Below, piece after piece: positions 8,779 to 18,757 of a DNA stretch of 64,000 nt. Each line of letters opens with the position of its first letter. Within the stretch, counting starts at the first letter, position 1. A program made the position numbers and the translations under genes. Location: contig NZ_JASZYK010000003.1 in NCBI RefSeq assembly GCF_030317035.1, forward strand, positions 62,001 to 126,000, read 5' to 3'. The notes beneath the pieces were generated by a model. The model was not told the DNA's origin. It worked only from the letters and a program-made list of their open reading frames with translations, and ran no database searches. Source of the DNA: Variovorax sp. J22G73. Lineage in GTDB: Bacteria > Pseudomonadota > Gammaproteobacteria > Burkholderiales > Burkholderiaceae_C.

Positions 8779-9499
8779 CGTGCGTGCCTCCGCCCAGGTA
8801 GGTGGCCTGCACGCGCGGGTCGCTGGCCAGTTCGGCCGAAGCACCCGACAGCGCGATCTCGCCGGTTTCCAGCACATAGCCCTGGTCGGAGCTTTCGAGC
8901 GCGGCGCGCGCGTTCTGCTCCACCAGCAGGATGGACACGCCGTCGTCGCGCAGCTTGCGCACGATGGTGAGAATGTCGCGCACGATCAGCGGCGCCAGCC
9001 CCAGGCTGGGCTCGTCGAGCATCAGCAGGCGCGGCGCGGACATCAGCGCGCGCCCCACGGCCAGCATCTGCCGCTCGCCGCCCGAGAGCGTGTCGGCGCG
9101 TTGCGACCTGCGCTCGGCCAGCCGCGGAAAGCGGTCGTACACCGACTGCAGCCGCTTCTTCATGGCATCGCCGCGCAGGCGCTTGGCGTAGGCGCCCAGC
9201 TGCAGGTTGTCGAGCACGGTGAGCTCGCCGAACAGCTCGCGCTTCTCGGGCACCAGGCACAGGCCGCGCTCCACGCGGGCCTCCACGTCCAGCCCCTGCA
9301 GGTCTTCGCCCTCGAAGCGCAGCGTGCCCTTGCACGGCAGCAGGCCCATGGCCGCGGCCAGCAGCGTGGTCTTGCCCGCGCCGTTGGGGCCGATCACCGA
9401 GATGATCTGGCCCGGCTGCAAATCCAGCGACACGCCGCGCACCGCCTCCACCTGCCCGTAGGACACGTGCAGGTCGCCAATTTCCAGCATCGCTGTCAT
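8768..9499 (-). CDS. livF: LIV-type ABC transporter ATP-binding protein (LivF-like)
   Basis: A 243-residue ATPase with Walker [10 protein letters not shown], the ABC signature [10 protein letters not shown], Walker [14 protein letters not shown] and the switch histidine region replaced by the LivF-typical LLVEQNA. LivF/LivG proteins power uptake of branched-chain amino acids, but many homologues import aromatic acids. The ATG at 9499 is used rather than upstream options because those fall in the repeat-bearing spacer. It overlaps the ligase gene by 11 bases. Works with the permease-ATPase fusion and the LivH-like permease upstream. Confidence 0.9.
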   Translation of the reverse strand: MTAMLEIGDLHVSYGQVEAVRGVSLDLQPGQIISVIGPNGAGKTTLLAAAMGLLPCKGTLRFEGEDLQGLDVEARVERGLCLVPEKRELFGELTVLDNLQLGAYAKRLRGDAMKKRLQSVYDRFPRLAERRSQRADTLSGGERQMLAVGRALMSAPRLLMLDEPSLGLAPLIVRDILTIVRKLRDDGVSILLVEQNARAALESSDQGYVLETGEIALSGASAELASDPRVQATYLGGGTHDDE

Positions 9500-9539
9500 T
9501 TCGTTTCCCCCAGGCTCGTCACTTCGTGTACTTCTCCTT

Positions 9540-9553
9540 CCCCCTGAAGGGGG
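9540..9553. repeat. Palindromic GC hairpin in the spacer
   Basis: CCCCC (9540-9544), loop TGAA, GGGGG (9549-9553), followed by more G+C-rich half-sites to about 9580. It resembles the short intergenic palindromes scattered through Comamonadaceae genomes. With no T-run it is not a standard terminator, though it could reduce expression of the two promoter-distal genes. Confidence 0.5.
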
Positions 9554-9581
9554 CCTGCGCCTTGGGGCGGCCGTGCGGCGC

Positions 9582-11393
9582 TCATACGACGCTCCCCAGG
9601 TACGCCGCCTGCACACGTTCGTCGGCGCGCACCGCCGACGGCACGCCCTCCACGAGCTTGGAGCCGAAGTTCATCACCACCAGCCGGTCCACCAGTTTCA
9701 TCACGAAGTCCATGTCGTGTTCGACGATGAGGATGGTCACGCCCTCCTCGCGCAGCTTGCGCAGCAGGTCGCCGAGCGCCATCTTTTCCTTGCGGCGCAG
9801 GCCGGCCGCGGGCTCGTCGAGCACCAGCAGCACCGGGTCGGCGGCCAGCGCGCGCGCGATTTCCAGGATGCGCTGCGTGCCCAGCGGCAGGCTGCCCGCC
9901 AGCTCGTGCGCGCGGTCGCCCAGGCCGATGCGGTCGAGCTGGCGCTGCGCCTCCTGCAAGATCTGCTGCTCTTCCGCGCGGTCCAGCCGCAGCCCCGCCT
10001 TCAGGATGCCCGAGCGCGTGCGCGAATGCGCGCCCAGCGCCACGTTGTCCAGCAGGCTCATGTGCGGGCGCAGCTTCACGTGCTGGAAGGTGCGCGCCAG
10101 CCCCAGGCGCGCCACCGCGCGCTGCGGCATGCCCGCGATGTCGTGGTCCAGGAAGCGCACCTGGCCCGCGCTCATCGGCAGCGTGCAGGTCAGCAGGTTG
10201 AACATGGTCGACTTGCCCGCGCCGTTGGGCCCGATGAGCCCGACGATTTCGCCGGCCTTCACGTCGAAGCTCACGTCGTTCACCGCCACCAGCCCGCCGA
10301 AGCGCTTGACCGCGCCGTTCACCGACAGCACCTGCGAGCCCCGCTCGGGCAGCGTGCGGTGCGCCAGCGGCGCGACCGGCGCCGCGTCGTGGCGCGACGG
10401 CCCCTGCGTGGTGCCACGACGCTGCGTCCAGCGCCGCCGCCATCCGCGCAAAAGCCCCATCACGCCGCCGCGCGCGAAGTGCAGCAGCAGGATGAACAGC
10501 GCCGCAAAGGCCACGGCCTCCAGCTGGCCGGCGCGCTGAGTGAGCATGGGCAGCACGTCCTGCAGGCCGTTCTTCAGCACCAGCACCAGCGCGGCGCCCA
10601 CCAGCGCGCCCGCCAGCTGCCCGAGCCCGCCGGCCACGGCCATCAGCAGGTACTCGATGCTGGCACGCACGTCGAAAGGCGAGGGGCTCACGAAGCGGTT
10701 CATGTGCGCGTAGAGCCAGCCCGCCAGCCCCGCGAACAGCGCGGCCGTGACGAACAGCGACAGCCGCACGCGGTATGCGTCGGCCCCCACGCTCGCCAGC
10801 AGCGTGGCGCCGCCGCGCAGCCCGCGAATCGCGCGGCCGGGGCGCGACTGCAGCAGGTTGTGGCTGAACAGGCAGGCCAGCCCCACCACCACCCAGATCA
10901 GGTAGTACATCGCGCGCGGGTCGGCCAGCGACCAGCCCGCGACCTGCAGCGCCGGAATGTTCGACAGCCCCGTGTGACGCCCCAGCGCGTCGACGTTGCC
11001 GAACAGCATCGCGATCGACAGGCCCCACGCGATGGTGCTCAGCGGCAGAAAGTGCCCGCCCAGGCGCAGCGTGAGCATGCCGATGGCCAGCGCCGACAGG
11101 CCCGTGAGCAGCAGCGCGAACAGCAGGCCGATCCATGGCGACATGCCCTGCGTGGTCGTGAGCCAGGCCGTGGCATAGGCCGCGATGCCCACGAAGGCCG
11201 CCTGCCCGAACGACGTGGCGCCGCCCACGCCCGTGAGCAGCACCAGCCCCAGCGCCACCAGCGCGCCGATGCCGATGTCGTTGAGCAGCGAGACGGTGAA
11301 GCTGCCCGCCACCACCGGCACCAGCGCCAGCACGACGACGACGCCGGCCACCCACGCCATGCGTTTGCGGTTCGGATTCAGGTTCGGGCTCAT
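9582..11393 (-). CDS. LIV-type ABC permease-ATPase fusion (LivM-LivG)
   Basis: A 603-residue fusion. Residues 1 to about 310 are a LivM-type permease with about nine membrane segments and the LivM hallmark [18 protein letters not shown] loop (here [16 protein letters not shown]). Residues about 355-603 are a LivG-type ATPase: [25 protein letters not shown] and [10 protein letters not shown]. The ABC signature reads [15 protein letters not shown]. The two parts are joined by an Arg-rich linker. Its start overlaps the LivH-like gene by 4 bases. The fusion would give a complete LivM half with its own motor. Confidence 0.92.
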   Translation of the reverse strand: MSPNLNPNRKRMAWVAGVVVVLALVPVVAGSFTVSLLNDIGIGALVALGLVLLTGVGGATSFGQAAFVGIAAYATAWLTTTQGMSPWIGLLFALLLTGLSALAIGMLTLRLGGHFLPLSTIAWGLSIAMLFGNVDALGRHTGLSNIPALQVAGWSLADPRAMYYLIWVVVGLACLFSHNLLQSRPGRAIRGLRGGATLLASVGADAYRVRLSLFVTAALFAGLAGWLYAHMNRFVSPSPFDVRASIEYLLMAVAGGLGQLAGALVGAALVLVLKNGLQDVLPMLTQRAGQLEAVAFAALFILLLHFARGGVMGLLRGWRRRWTQRRGTTQGPSRHDAAPVAPLAHRTLPERGSQVLSVNGAVKRFGGLVAVNDVSFDVKAGEIVGLIGPNGAGKSTMFNLLTCTLPMSAGQVRFLDHDIAGMPQRAVARLGLARTFQHVKLRPHMSLLDNVALGAHSRTRSGILKAGLRLDRAEEQQILQEAQRQLDRIGLGDRAHELAGSLPLGTQRILEIARALAADPVLLVLDEPAAGLRRKEKMALGDLLRKLREEGVTILIVEHDMDFVMKLVDRLVVMNFGSKLVEGVPSAVRADERVQAAYLGSVV

Positions 11394-12445
11394 TGGTCCA
11401 CCTCGTCTTCTTCCTCTTCGGCGTGCACGGCCATGAAGGAGCGCAGCATGAGCACCGGGATCAGCAGGCTGAAGACGATCACGTCCTTCAGCGCGCCGCT
11501 CCAGAACGAGGCGAAGCTTTCGACCACCCCGACCGCGAGCGCGCCCACGGCCGTCATCGGGTAGCTCACCAGCCCGCCGATGATGGCGGCCACGAAGGCC
11601 TTCAGGCCGATGATGAAGCCCGAGTCGTAGTACATGGTGGTCACCGGCGCGATGAGCACGCCGATGAGCCCCGCCAGCAGCGACGCGCAGCCGTAGGCCA
11701 GCAGCGCGGTGCGCACCGGCCGGATGCCGACCAGCCGCGCGCCCACGCGGTTCACCGCCGTGGCGCGCAGCGCCTTGCCGGCCACCGTGCGCTCGAACAC
11801 CAGGAAGAACAACCCGCTGAGCACGATGGCCGCCCCCACCATCAGCACCACCTGGCCGCTGACCGTGAAGCCGTCGCCCAGCGTGAACACGGCGCTGGTG
11901 AGCGGCGTGGTGCGCGAGCCTTCAGGCCCGAAGAAGAGCAGCCCGAGGCCCGAAAGCAGAAAGTGCAGCGCCAGCGACACGATGAGCAGCACCAGCACCG
12001 ACGCATCCGCGATCGGCTGGAACACCACGCGCGCCAGCAGCGGCGCAATGGGCACCACCAGCAGCACGGCCACCGCGATGTGCACCGCCACCGGCACGCC
12101 GGGCCGCGCGGCCAGCCACGCCAGCACGCACGGAATGGCCGGCAGCACGCCCCACATCAGCACCGCCCTGGGAATGCGCGCGGTCTCGCCGCGGCGCAGC
12201 AGGCTGCCGATTTCGGTGGCCAGCGCCAGCGCCGCCAGCACCGCCACCATGCCGATGGTCGGCGGCACGCGGTCGGTCTCGAAGGCCGCGAGCGACAGCG
12301 CCGCGAAGGCCGCGATGTCGCCGAAGGGCACGAACACCACCCGCGTGACCGAGAAGATCAGCACCAGCCCCAGGCCGGCCAGCAGGTAGACGGCGCCGTT
12401 GGCCAGGCCGTCGGTGAGAAGAATGAGTGCCACGTCCCATGTCAT
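11390..12445 (-). CDS. livH: LIV-type ABC permease (LivH-like)
   Basis: A 351-residue inner-membrane permease with about nine hydrophobic segments. It has the LivH N-terminus (LLTDGLANGAVYLLAGLGLV) and the coupling-loop region AGKALRATAVNRVGARLVGI, typical of branched-chain amino acid permeases. It ends in an unusual acidic tail, [11 protein letters not shown]. The end overlaps the fusion gene by 4 bases and it starts 37 bases after the first receptor gene. Pairs with the permease half of the fusion to form the channel. Confidence 0.9.
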   Translation of the reverse strand: MTWDVALILLTDGLANGAVYLLAGLGLVLIFSVTRVVFVPFGDIAAFAALSLAAFETDRVPPTIGMVAVLAALALATEIGSLLRRGETARIPRAVLMWGVLPAIPCVLAWLAARPGVPVAVHIAVAVLLVVPIAPLLARVVFQPIADASVLVLLIVSLALHFLLSGLGLLFFGPEGSRTTPLTSAVFTLGDGFTVSGQVVLMVGAAIVLSGLFFLVFERTVAGKALRATAVNRVGARLVGIRPVRTALLAYGCASLLAGLIGVLIAPVTTMYYDSGFIIGLKAFVAAIIGGLVSYPMTAVGALAVGVVESFASFWSGALKDVIVFSLLIPVLMLRSFMAVHAEEEEDEVDQ

Positions 12446-12482
12446 CGCGCGGCCCTCCCGGGAAAAAACGAAGGCGTGCGGT

Positions 12483-13646
12483 TCAAGGTGCGAGCTTCCA
12501 TTGGCCGTTGTCGAGCTTGACGATCACCCGGGCGCGTTCGTCCACGCCGTAGAGGCTGCCGGGCTTGAAGGTGTACACGCCGTGCGTGCCCACCACTTCC
12601 TTGGTGCTGAAGATGGCGTCGCGCAGCGCCACGCGGAACTCGGGCGTGCCCGGCTCGGCCTTCTTCATGGCGCGCGAGGCCGCGTCGGCGAACACCAGCC
12701 AGCCGTCGAACGAATAGGCCGAGAAGGCGTCGCTCGTCGGCGCGTTGTTGACCTTCTGGAACACGGCGCGGAAGTCGGTCGCGATCTTCTTGGTGGGGTA
12801 GCCGTCGGGCAGCTGCTCGGCCACGATCACCGGGCCGGTGGGCATCAGCGCGTTCTGCCCCGCCGCGCCGACCACGCGCACGAAGTCGGGGTTGATCAGG
12901 CCGTGCTGGCCGTACACGCCGCCCTTGAAGCCGCGCTCCTGCAGCGCCAGGAACGGCAGCGCGCCGGGCGTGCCGGCGCCGCCGGTCATCACCGCGTCCG
13001 GCCGCAGCGCGACGATCTTCAGCACCTGTCCGGTGACCGACGCGTCGGCGCGCGCATAGCGCTCGTTGCTCACCACCTTGATGCCGGCGCCGGGCGCGGC
13101 CTTCATGAGCGCGTCGTACACCAGGTCGCCCCAGGCGTCGGAAAAGCCGATGTAGCCGACCGTCTTCACGTTGTTGCGCTTCATGCGCTCGACCACCGCG
13201 TCGATCATCAGCTGCGTGGGCTGCGCCACCGTCATCACCCACGGGTTCTCGTTGGGGTCGAGCAGGATGGGCGTGAGGCCGATCATCGGCGTCTTCGCTT
13301 CCTTGCCCACCTGCGCCATGGCGATGGCGGCGGGCACGCCCGAGGTGCCCATGAGCACATCGACCTTTTCTTCCTCGATGAGCTTGCGCGCGTTGCGCCC
13401 GGCCGTGGTCGGGTCGGAGCCGTCGTCCAGCACGATGAGCTGCACCTTGCGCCCGTTCACCTCGCCCTTGTAGGCCAGCGCGGCCTGCATGCCCTTGGCG
13501 TAGGGCACGCCCAGCGAGGAGTTGGGCCCCGACAGCGAGACGCTGAGGCCGACCTTCAGGTCGGCCGCCAGCGCGCTCGCCACACCACAGGCGGTCAGCG
13601 CCGCGGCGAGTGCGCCGCGTGTCAAGGTCTGCATCAGGCTCTTCAT
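12483..13646 (-). CDS. Periplasmic receptor of LIV-type ABC transporter (copy 1)
   Basis: A 387-residue protein with a Sec signal peptide ending near ASALAAD. The mature part starts DLKVGLSVSLSGPNSSLG, the usual opening of type I periplasmic binding proteins (Peripla_BP_6). It carries the VQLIVLDDGSDPTTAGRNA and VGYIGFSDAWGDLVYDAL blocks shared with the two other receptors of this locus. It probably delivers an acid to the adjacent permeases. Ligand unknown; aromatic acids are common for this subgroup. Confidence 0.9.
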   Translation of the reverse strand: MKSLMQTLTRGALAAALTACGVASALAADLKVGLSVSLSGPNSSLGVPYAKGMQAALAYKGEVNGRKVQLIVLDDGSDPTTAGRNARKLIEEEKVDVLMGTSGVPAAIAMAQVGKEAKTPMIGLTPILLDPNENPWVMTVAQPTQLMIDAVVERMKRNNVKTVGYIGFSDAWGDLVYDALMKAAPGAGIKVVSNERYARADASVTGQVLKIVALRPDAVMTGGAGTPGALPFLALQERGFKGGVYGQHGLINPDFVRVVGAAGQNALMPTGPVIVAEQLPDGYPTKKIATDFRAVFQKVNNAPTSDAFSAYSFDGWLVFADAASRAMKKAEPGTPEFRVALRDAIFSTKEVVGTHGVYTFKPGSLYGVDERARVIVKLDNGQWKLAP

Positions 13647-13691
13647 GTCGTAGCTCCGGTGAGGATGGTGGAAATGAACGGGTAACTCGAA

Positions 13692-14156
13692 TCAGATGAA
13701 CAACTGGATGGCCGGCAACGCGCGCGCGGCGTTGAGCAGGTCGATGCGCTTCTCGCGGATCGACCAGCCGCCCGGTGCGCGAACCAGGTGGTGGCGCGCG
13801 GTGCCGCTCAGCAGCACCTGCGCTTCGCCACGCGCCTCCACGTAGAGGAAGGGCGTGCGCAGGCGCACCTCGCCGTCGCTTTCGTGTTCGATGCGCGAGG
13901 GCTGCAGCACATGCTGGCTGTGGCTGGCCGGGTGTTGCGAATGCGCGCGCGGGTTCTTCAGCCGTTCCACGCGCAGCTGCAGCAGCAGCCGGTCTTCGTA
14001 GGCCAGCGAGTTGTGCGAGAACGGGTCGGCCTGCGCCGCGCCGAGCAGCGGCACCCAGTAGTGGCCGTCGGCGGCGAACAGGGCCAGCCATTCGTCCAGC
14101 CGCCGCTCGTCGAGCAGGGCCGCCTCGTGGGCGGCGAAATCGCGCGGGTCGGTCAT
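13692..14156 (-). CDS. Aromatic-ring hydroxylating dioxygenase beta subunit (pair 1)
   Basis: A 154-residue small subunit of the NTF2-like fold, with the usual features: LLDERRLDEWLALFAADGHY near the N-terminus, the LAYEDRLLLQLRVERLK helix and an ending LPAIQLFI. Beta subunits have a structural role in the alpha3beta3 hexamer. The start overlaps the alpha-subunit stop by 4 bases. A paralogue with the same ending lies at 23644. Confidence 0.9.
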   Translation of the reverse strand: MTDPRDFAAHEAALLDERRLDEWLALFAADGHYWVPLLGAAQADPFSHNSLAYEDRLLLQLRVERLKNPRAHSQHPASHSQHVLQPSRIEHESDGEVRLRTPFLYVEARGEAQVLLSGTARHHLVRAPGGWSIREKRIDLLNAARALPAIQLFI

Positions 14157-15466
14157 GCGGTGGCCTCCATGGCCTTGGCCCAGGCGCGGAACTGGTTGCG
14201 CATCAGCAGCTCGTTGGTGCCGTTGGTGGTCACCGTGGCGTGCTGCGTCTCGGCCGGGTCGTGGTTGCGGTGCAGGCTCACCCACTCGTTGCCGCCGGCG
14301 CGCAGGCCCTGCTGGATGCTCTCGAACAGGTGCACGTCGTCGTGCGCCACCACCGACATCGGCGAGAACACGAGGCGGTTGTAGCTCATGGCGCGCTCGA
14401 ACAGCAGCGCGGGCGCGCCGGTCGCCCTGAAGCTCCATGCCTCGATGAGCGTGCGGTCGGCCGCCAGCGGGCGAATCACGCGAATGGCTTGCGGCGAGCC
14501 CTTGACCGACAGGCTCGGGTAGAACACCGAGTTCTGCGGCGAGCGCTGCAGGATGTCGGTGGCGCGCGCCTCGCCGTGCGCGGCGCGCATCGCGGCCTCG
14601 TACTCGGGCAGCTGCGCGTAGTTGGAGTGGATGCTGAAGTTCACGCCCAGCACGCTGTGGCCGTTGGCGAACACGCGCCCGCCCATCTTGTCGAAGAACT
14701 CGTAGCCCGAACCGAAAGGCAAGATCTGCTCCATCGCCATCGGCTTGGGGTCGGTGGGCGCATGGCCCTCCCAGAGCGCCTCGGCGGCCTTGGTGGCCGA
14801 CTCGTGCGTGGACATGGGGTGCACCGTGTCGTTGATGTTCTCCAGGTACATCTTCCAGTTGCAGTGCACGATGTTGCGCAGCACGCCGCCACCCACGGTG
14901 AGCTTGCCTTCCGGCGAGCGGTCGACCATGTTGTCGATGGCGCCCAGCACCTCGCCGAAGTAGTCCTCGAACGCCGGGCCGGCGTCGGACAGCCGCACGA
15001 ACACGAAGTCGCGGTACACCTTCACGTGCTTCACCACCGACAGGCCCTGGCCCGATTCGCAGGCCTTCAGCTGCGTGCCCTCGTAGCCGTTCTTCAGCGG
15101 CAGGCCCAGCGGCGCGCCGTCGAGCTTGTAGGTCCATGCGTGGTACGGGCAGCGGAAGAAGCGGCCGGTGTTGCCGCTTTCGTCGGTCACCAGTTGCGTG
15201 CCCTTGTGGGCGCAGCGGTTGTAGAGCACGTGCACCTCGCCGTCGGGCTGGCGCACCATGAGCAGCGGCCGGCCCGCGATGTCCTGCGTGACGAAGTCAC
15301 CGGGCTCGGGCACCTGGCTCGCGTGGCCGAGAAAGACCCAGGTGTTGGCGAACAGGCGCTCCTGCTCGAGCGCGAAAAGCTCGTCGCTCAGGTACAGGTC
15401 GCGGTGGACACGGTCGTCCTGCACCAGCGCCGCGACAAGATCGGGGCGGTTGCGGTAGGTGGTCAT
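14153..15466 (-). CDS. Rieske oxygenase alpha subunit (pair 1)
   Basis: A 437-residue catalytic subunit. Rieske cluster ligands are C85, H87, C106 and H109 (RCAHKG and CPYHAW). The mononuclear iron motif is D213, H216, H221 in NDTVHPMSTHES. Such enzymes hydroxylate aromatic or heteroaromatic rings using electrons from a reductase. The only reductase nearby is at 25465. Coupled to the beta subunit by a 4-base overlap and placed between receptor genes 1 and 2. It aligns without gaps in the cluster regions with the alpha subunit at 24132. Dioxygenation or monooxygenation of an indole-type substrate is the working guess. Confidence 0.93.
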   Translation of the reverse strand: MTTYRNRPDLVAALVQDDRVHRDLYLSDELFALEQERLFANTWVFLGHASQVPEPGDFVTQDIAGRPLLMVRQPDGEVHVLYNRCAHKGTQLVTDESGNTGRFFRCPYHAWTYKLDGAPLGLPLKNGYEGTQLKACESGQGLSVVKHVKVYRDFVFVRLSDAGPAFEDYFGEVLGAIDNMVDRSPEGKLTVGGGVLRNIVHCNWKMYLENINDTVHPMSTHESATKAAEALWEGHAPTDPKPMAMEQILPFGSGYEFFDKMGGRVFANGHSVLGVNFSIHSNYAQLPEYEAAMRAAHGEARATDILQRSPQNSVFYPSLSVKGSPQAIRVIRPLAADRTLIEAWSFRATGAPALLFERAMSYNRLVFSPMSVVAHDDVHLFESIQQGLRAGGNEWVSLHRNHDPAETQHATVTTNGTNELLMRNQFRAWAKAMEATA

Positions 15467-15515
15467 GGCGGTGTGCTCGGCGGTGTGCTCGGCGGCGTTG
15501 CGTGGGCTGCGCAGG

Positions 15516-16661
15516 CTAGGGAACCAGCTTCCACTGGCCCTTGGTCATCTGCACGATGACCACGCCGCGCTGGTCGGAGCCGTAGCGGTCGTCGGGCTTG
15601 AAGGTGTACACGCCGTGCGTGCCCACCAGCTCCTTCGTGCTCACGATGGCGTCGCGCAGCGCGGTGCGGTACTGCGGCGTGCCCGGCTCGCCCTTGGTGC
15701 GCGAGGCCGCGTCGGCCAGCAGCAGGTAGGCGTCGTAGGTGTACGACGAGAAGGCGTCCGTCGGCACCACGCCGTTGACCTTCTGGTACGCGTTGCGAAA
15801 GCCCATCGACACCTTCTTGATGGGGTTGCTGTCGGGCAGCTGGTCGGCCACCAGCACCGGGCCGCTGGGCACCTGCAGGCCTTCGATGGAGGCGCCGCCC
15901 ACGCGCACGAAGTCGGCGTTGATGAGGCCGTGCGTGCCGTAGATCTTGCCCTTGTAGCCGCGCTCGGCCAGCGCCAGGTAAGGCAGCGCGCCGGGCGTGC
16001 CGGAGTTGCCGGCGAACACCGCGTCGGGCCGGGTCGCGACGATCTTCAGTACCTGCCCGGCCACCGACGAATCGCTGCGCGCATAGCGCTCGTTTGCCAC
16101 CACCTTGATGCCGGCGGCATCGGCGCTCTTCACCAGCGAGTCGTAGGCCAGGTCGCCCAGCGCGTCGGAAAAGCCGATGAAGGCCACCGTTTTCACGCCC
16201 GACTTCTTCATGCGCTCGACCACGCCGGCGACCATGAGCGGAAAGGGCTGCGACACGGTCACGGTCCATGCGCCCTCGGGGCCGGCGATGGTCACGGGGG
16301 TGGGCGAGATGAGCGGCGTGTTCAGCTCGCGCGCCACCGCGGCGATGGCCATGGCACCGGGCACGCCCGAGGTGCCGATGAGCACGTCGACCTTGTCTTC
16401 GGTCACCAGCTTGCGCGCGTTGCGCCCGGCGGTGGTCGGGTCCGACGCGTCGTCGAGCACGATGAGCTGCACCTTGCGGCCCGCGATTTCGGGGTGCTCC
16501 GCAATGGCGGCACGAATGCCCTTTTCGTACGGAATGCCCAGCGCCGCCACGGGACCGGAGAGGGAGCTGATGAAGCCGATCTTCAGGTCGGCTGCCATGG
16601 CTTGTGCGGCCGCGAAAGCCATCGCGGTCGCTGCGAGCAGCGGGGTGAGCTTGTTCTTCAT
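15516..16661 (-). CDS. Periplasmic receptor of LIV-type ABC transporter (copy 2)
   Basis: A 381-residue receptor with a signal peptide ending AAAQAMAAD. The mature opening is DLKIGFISSLSGPVAALG. It shares the LIVLDDASDPTTAGRNARKL, YIGFSD and FKPDDRYGSDQRGVVIVQM regions with its neighbours. A 49-base gap separates it from the downstream Rieske alpha gene. Together with copies 1 and 3 it suggests one set of membrane components served by several receptors. Confidence 0.9.
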   Translation of the reverse strand: MKNKLTPLLAATAMAFAAAQAMAADLKIGFISSLSGPVAALGIPYEKGIRAAIAEHPEIAGRKVQLIVLDDASDPTTAGRNARKLVTEDKVDVLIGTSGVPGAMAIAAVARELNTPLISPTPVTIAGPEGAWTVTVSQPFPLMVAGVVERMKKSGVKTVAFIGFSDALGDLAYDSLVKSADAAGIKVVANERYARSDSSVAGQVLKIVATRPDAVFAGNSGTPGALPYLALAERGYKGKIYGTHGLINADFVRVGGASIEGLQVPSGPVLVADQLPDSNPIKKVSMGFRNAYQKVNGVVPTDAFSSYTYDAYLLLADAASRTKGEPGTPQYRTALRDAIVSTKELVGTHGVYTFKPDDRYGSDQRGVVIVQMTKGQWKLVP

Positions 16662-16795
16662 TTCAGTTTTCCGTGGGTTTCACTGTTTGCTATGCATGAA
16701 GTCGATGGGCTTCTGTGGCTTTTTTTCGGGGTCGGTGAACAGGCCGCCGGCGTGCAGCCGACCAACGACTGCGCTGAAGGCCCGCCCCGAATGCA

Positions 16796-17965
16796 TCACG
16801 GCACCAGCTTCCACTGCCCCTTTTCGAGCTTCACGACAACCCGAGAGCGGTCGTCGGAACCGTAGCGATCGGTCGGCTTGAAGTTGTAGACCGAATGCGT
16901 ACCGACCAGCTCCTTGGTGGTGACGATGGCATCGCGCAGGGCGACGCGGAACTGCGGCGTGCCGGGTTCGGCCTTGCTGGCGAGCGCGCGCTGGGCCGAG
17001 TCGAGGTAGATCAGCCATGCATCGAAGCTGTAGGCCGAGAAGGTGTCGGTGGGCGCGGCGCCGTTGGCCTTCTGGTAGGCGGCGCGGAAGTCCATCGAGA
17101 TCTTCTTCATCGGGTTGGCATCGGGCAGCTGCTCGGCCACCACCACCGGGCCCGTGGGCGCCAGCAGGCCTTCGACCGACGGACCGCCCACGCGGATGAA
17201 GTCGGGGTTGATCAGCGAGTGCATGCCGTAGATCTTTCCCTTGTAGCCGCGCTCGGTCAGCGCCAGGTAGGGCAAGGCGCCGGGCGTGCCCGATGCGCCG
17301 GTGATGACTGCGTCGGGCTTCAGCGCCACGATCTTCAGCACCTGGCCCGCCACCGACGAATCGCTGCGCGCGTAGCGCTCGTTCGACACCACCTTGATGC
17401 CGGCGGCCGGCGTCGACTTCATCAGCGCGTCGTACACCAGGTCGCCCCAGGCGTCGGAGTAGCCGATGTAGGCCACCGTCTTCACGCCGGCCTGCTTCAT
17501 CTTCTCGACCATCGCGCCCATCATCAAGGGAGCGGGCTGCGGCAGCGTGACCATCCATGCGCCCTCTTCGCCGGCGAGGTCGGCGTTGGCGATGGAGATC
17601 AGCGGCGTCTTCGTTTCGCGCGCCACGCCCGCGATGGCCAGCGAACCCGGGGCGCCGGCCGTGCCGATGATGACGTCGACCTTGTCCTCTTCGATGAGCT
17701 TGCGCGCGTTGCGCGCCGCCGTGGACGGGTCGGAGGCATCGTCGAGCTGGATCACCTGCACCTTGCGCCCGCCCACCTCCGACTTGTAGGCCAGCGCGGC
17801 CTTCATGCCCTTGTCGTACGGAATGCCGAGGGACGACACGGGGCCCGACATCGACGTGATGAAGCCGACCTTCAGGTCGGCCGCCCACGCGCCCGCGGTG
17901 CTCACTAGCGCGCCCAGGCCCGCGGCGACGGCAGCGAGGGTGCGAATTCGGTTCAGGACTTTCAT
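16796..17965 (-). CDS. Periplasmic receptor of LIV-type ABC transporter (copy 3)
   Basis: A 389-residue receptor with signal peptide ending STAGAWAAD and mature start DLKVGFITSMSGPVSSLG. It is visibly closer to copy 2 than to copy 1 in the C-terminal third (SVYNFKPTDRYGSDDRSRVV). The gap to copy 2 (16662-16795, 134 bases) is the longest inside the giant operon, and might hold a processing site or internal promoter. No terminator was seen there. Confidence 0.9.
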   Translation of the reverse strand: MKVLNRIRTLAAVAAGLGALVSTAGAWAADLKVGFITSMSGPVSSLGIPYDKGMKAALAYKSEVGGRKVQVIQLDDASDPSTAARNARKLIEEDKVDVIIGTAGAPGSLAIAGVARETKTPLISIANADLAGEEGAWMVTLPQPAPLMMGAMVEKMKQAGVKTVAYIGYSDAWGDLVYDALMKSTPAAGIKVVSNERYARSDSSVAGQVLKIVALKPDAVITGASGTPGALPYLALTERGYKGKIYGMHSLINPDFIRVGGPSVEGLLAPTGPVVVAEQLPDANPMKKISMDFRAAYQKANGAAPTDTFSAYSFDAWLIYLDSAQRALASKAEPGTPQFRVALRDAIVTTKELVGTHSVYNFKPTDRYGSDDRSRVVVKLEKGQWKLVP

Positions 17966-18022
17966 GGCGATGCTCCAGAGGTGGTTTTTTTGAATGGAAC
18001 GAGGGAAAGCGGGGAAATGAAT

Positions 18023-18757
18023 TCAGAGGGCCAGGCTGCCGACGCTGGTGCCGCCGCACACGTACAGCACCTGGCCGGTGACGAAGCTGTTGTCCGCATC
18101 GGCGAAGAAACGCACGGCCCGTGCCACGTCGGCCGATTCGCCCAGGCGCTTGACGGGCACCGAGGCCGCGAGCGCGCGCTCCTTCTCGCTGCCGGCCTCG
18201 ACCACGTCGTAGAACATGTCGGTGCGGATGGGGCCCGGGGCGACCACGTTGACCGTGATGCCGTCCGCGGCGAGTTCCAGCGCCCAGGTGCGCGCCATGC
18301 CCAGCATGCCGGCCTTGGTGGCGGAGTAGCTGGTGCGCGTGGCCAGGCCGAGCGCGGCGCGCGACGACAGCAGCACCACGCGGCCGAAGCGCTGCGCGCG
18401 CATGGCGGGCAATGCACCTTGCACGAGCTGGATGGCACAGCCCAGGTGCAGGTCGACCAATGCGTCGAGGTCGTCGAGCTTCACGTCGGGCAGCAGCGCG
18501 GCGCGGATGACGCCGGCGTTGTGGACGATGGTGGTGGGGGCGAAGCGCTCGACCAGTTCCTTCACGGCCTGGCCAGTGGCGGCGCGGTCGCTCAGGTCGA
18601 CCTCGAGGCTGTGCAGCCTGGGGTGGTCGATCTCGGCCTTGCGGCGTGCGAGCGAGATCACCTCGTAGCCCTGCGCGAGCAGGTCTTCGCAGATGGCCCT
18701 GCCGATGCCCGCGCTGCCGCCGGTGACGGCCGCGACCTTGGGTGCCGCGCCGCTCAT
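18023..18757 (-). CDS. Short-chain dehydrogenase/reductase (SDR)
   Basis: A 244-residue classical SDR: TGGSAGIG cofactor loop, HNAG (a variant of NNAG), active-site region VVLLSSRAALG, and YSATK as the YxxxK pair. The ending YVCGGTSVGSLAL is usual for FabG-like enzymes. The start overlaps the cyclase stop by 4 bases. Unlike the SDR domain fused to DUF35 just upstream, its catalytic residues look complete. Likely role is oxidoreduction of a hydroxy/keto intermediate; the substrate is not known. Confidence 0.88.
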   Translation of the reverse strand: MSGAAPKVAAVTGGSAGIGRAICEDLLAQGYEVISLARRKAEIDHPRLHSLEVDLSDRAATGQAVKELVERFAPTTIVHNAGVIRAALLPDVKLDDLDALVDLHLGCAIQLVQGALPAMRAQRFGRVVLLSSRAALGLATRTSYSATKAGMLGMARTWALELAADGITVNVVAPGPIRTDMFYDVVEAGSEKERALAASVPVKRLGESADVARAVRFFADADNSFVTGQVLYVCGGTSVGSLAL

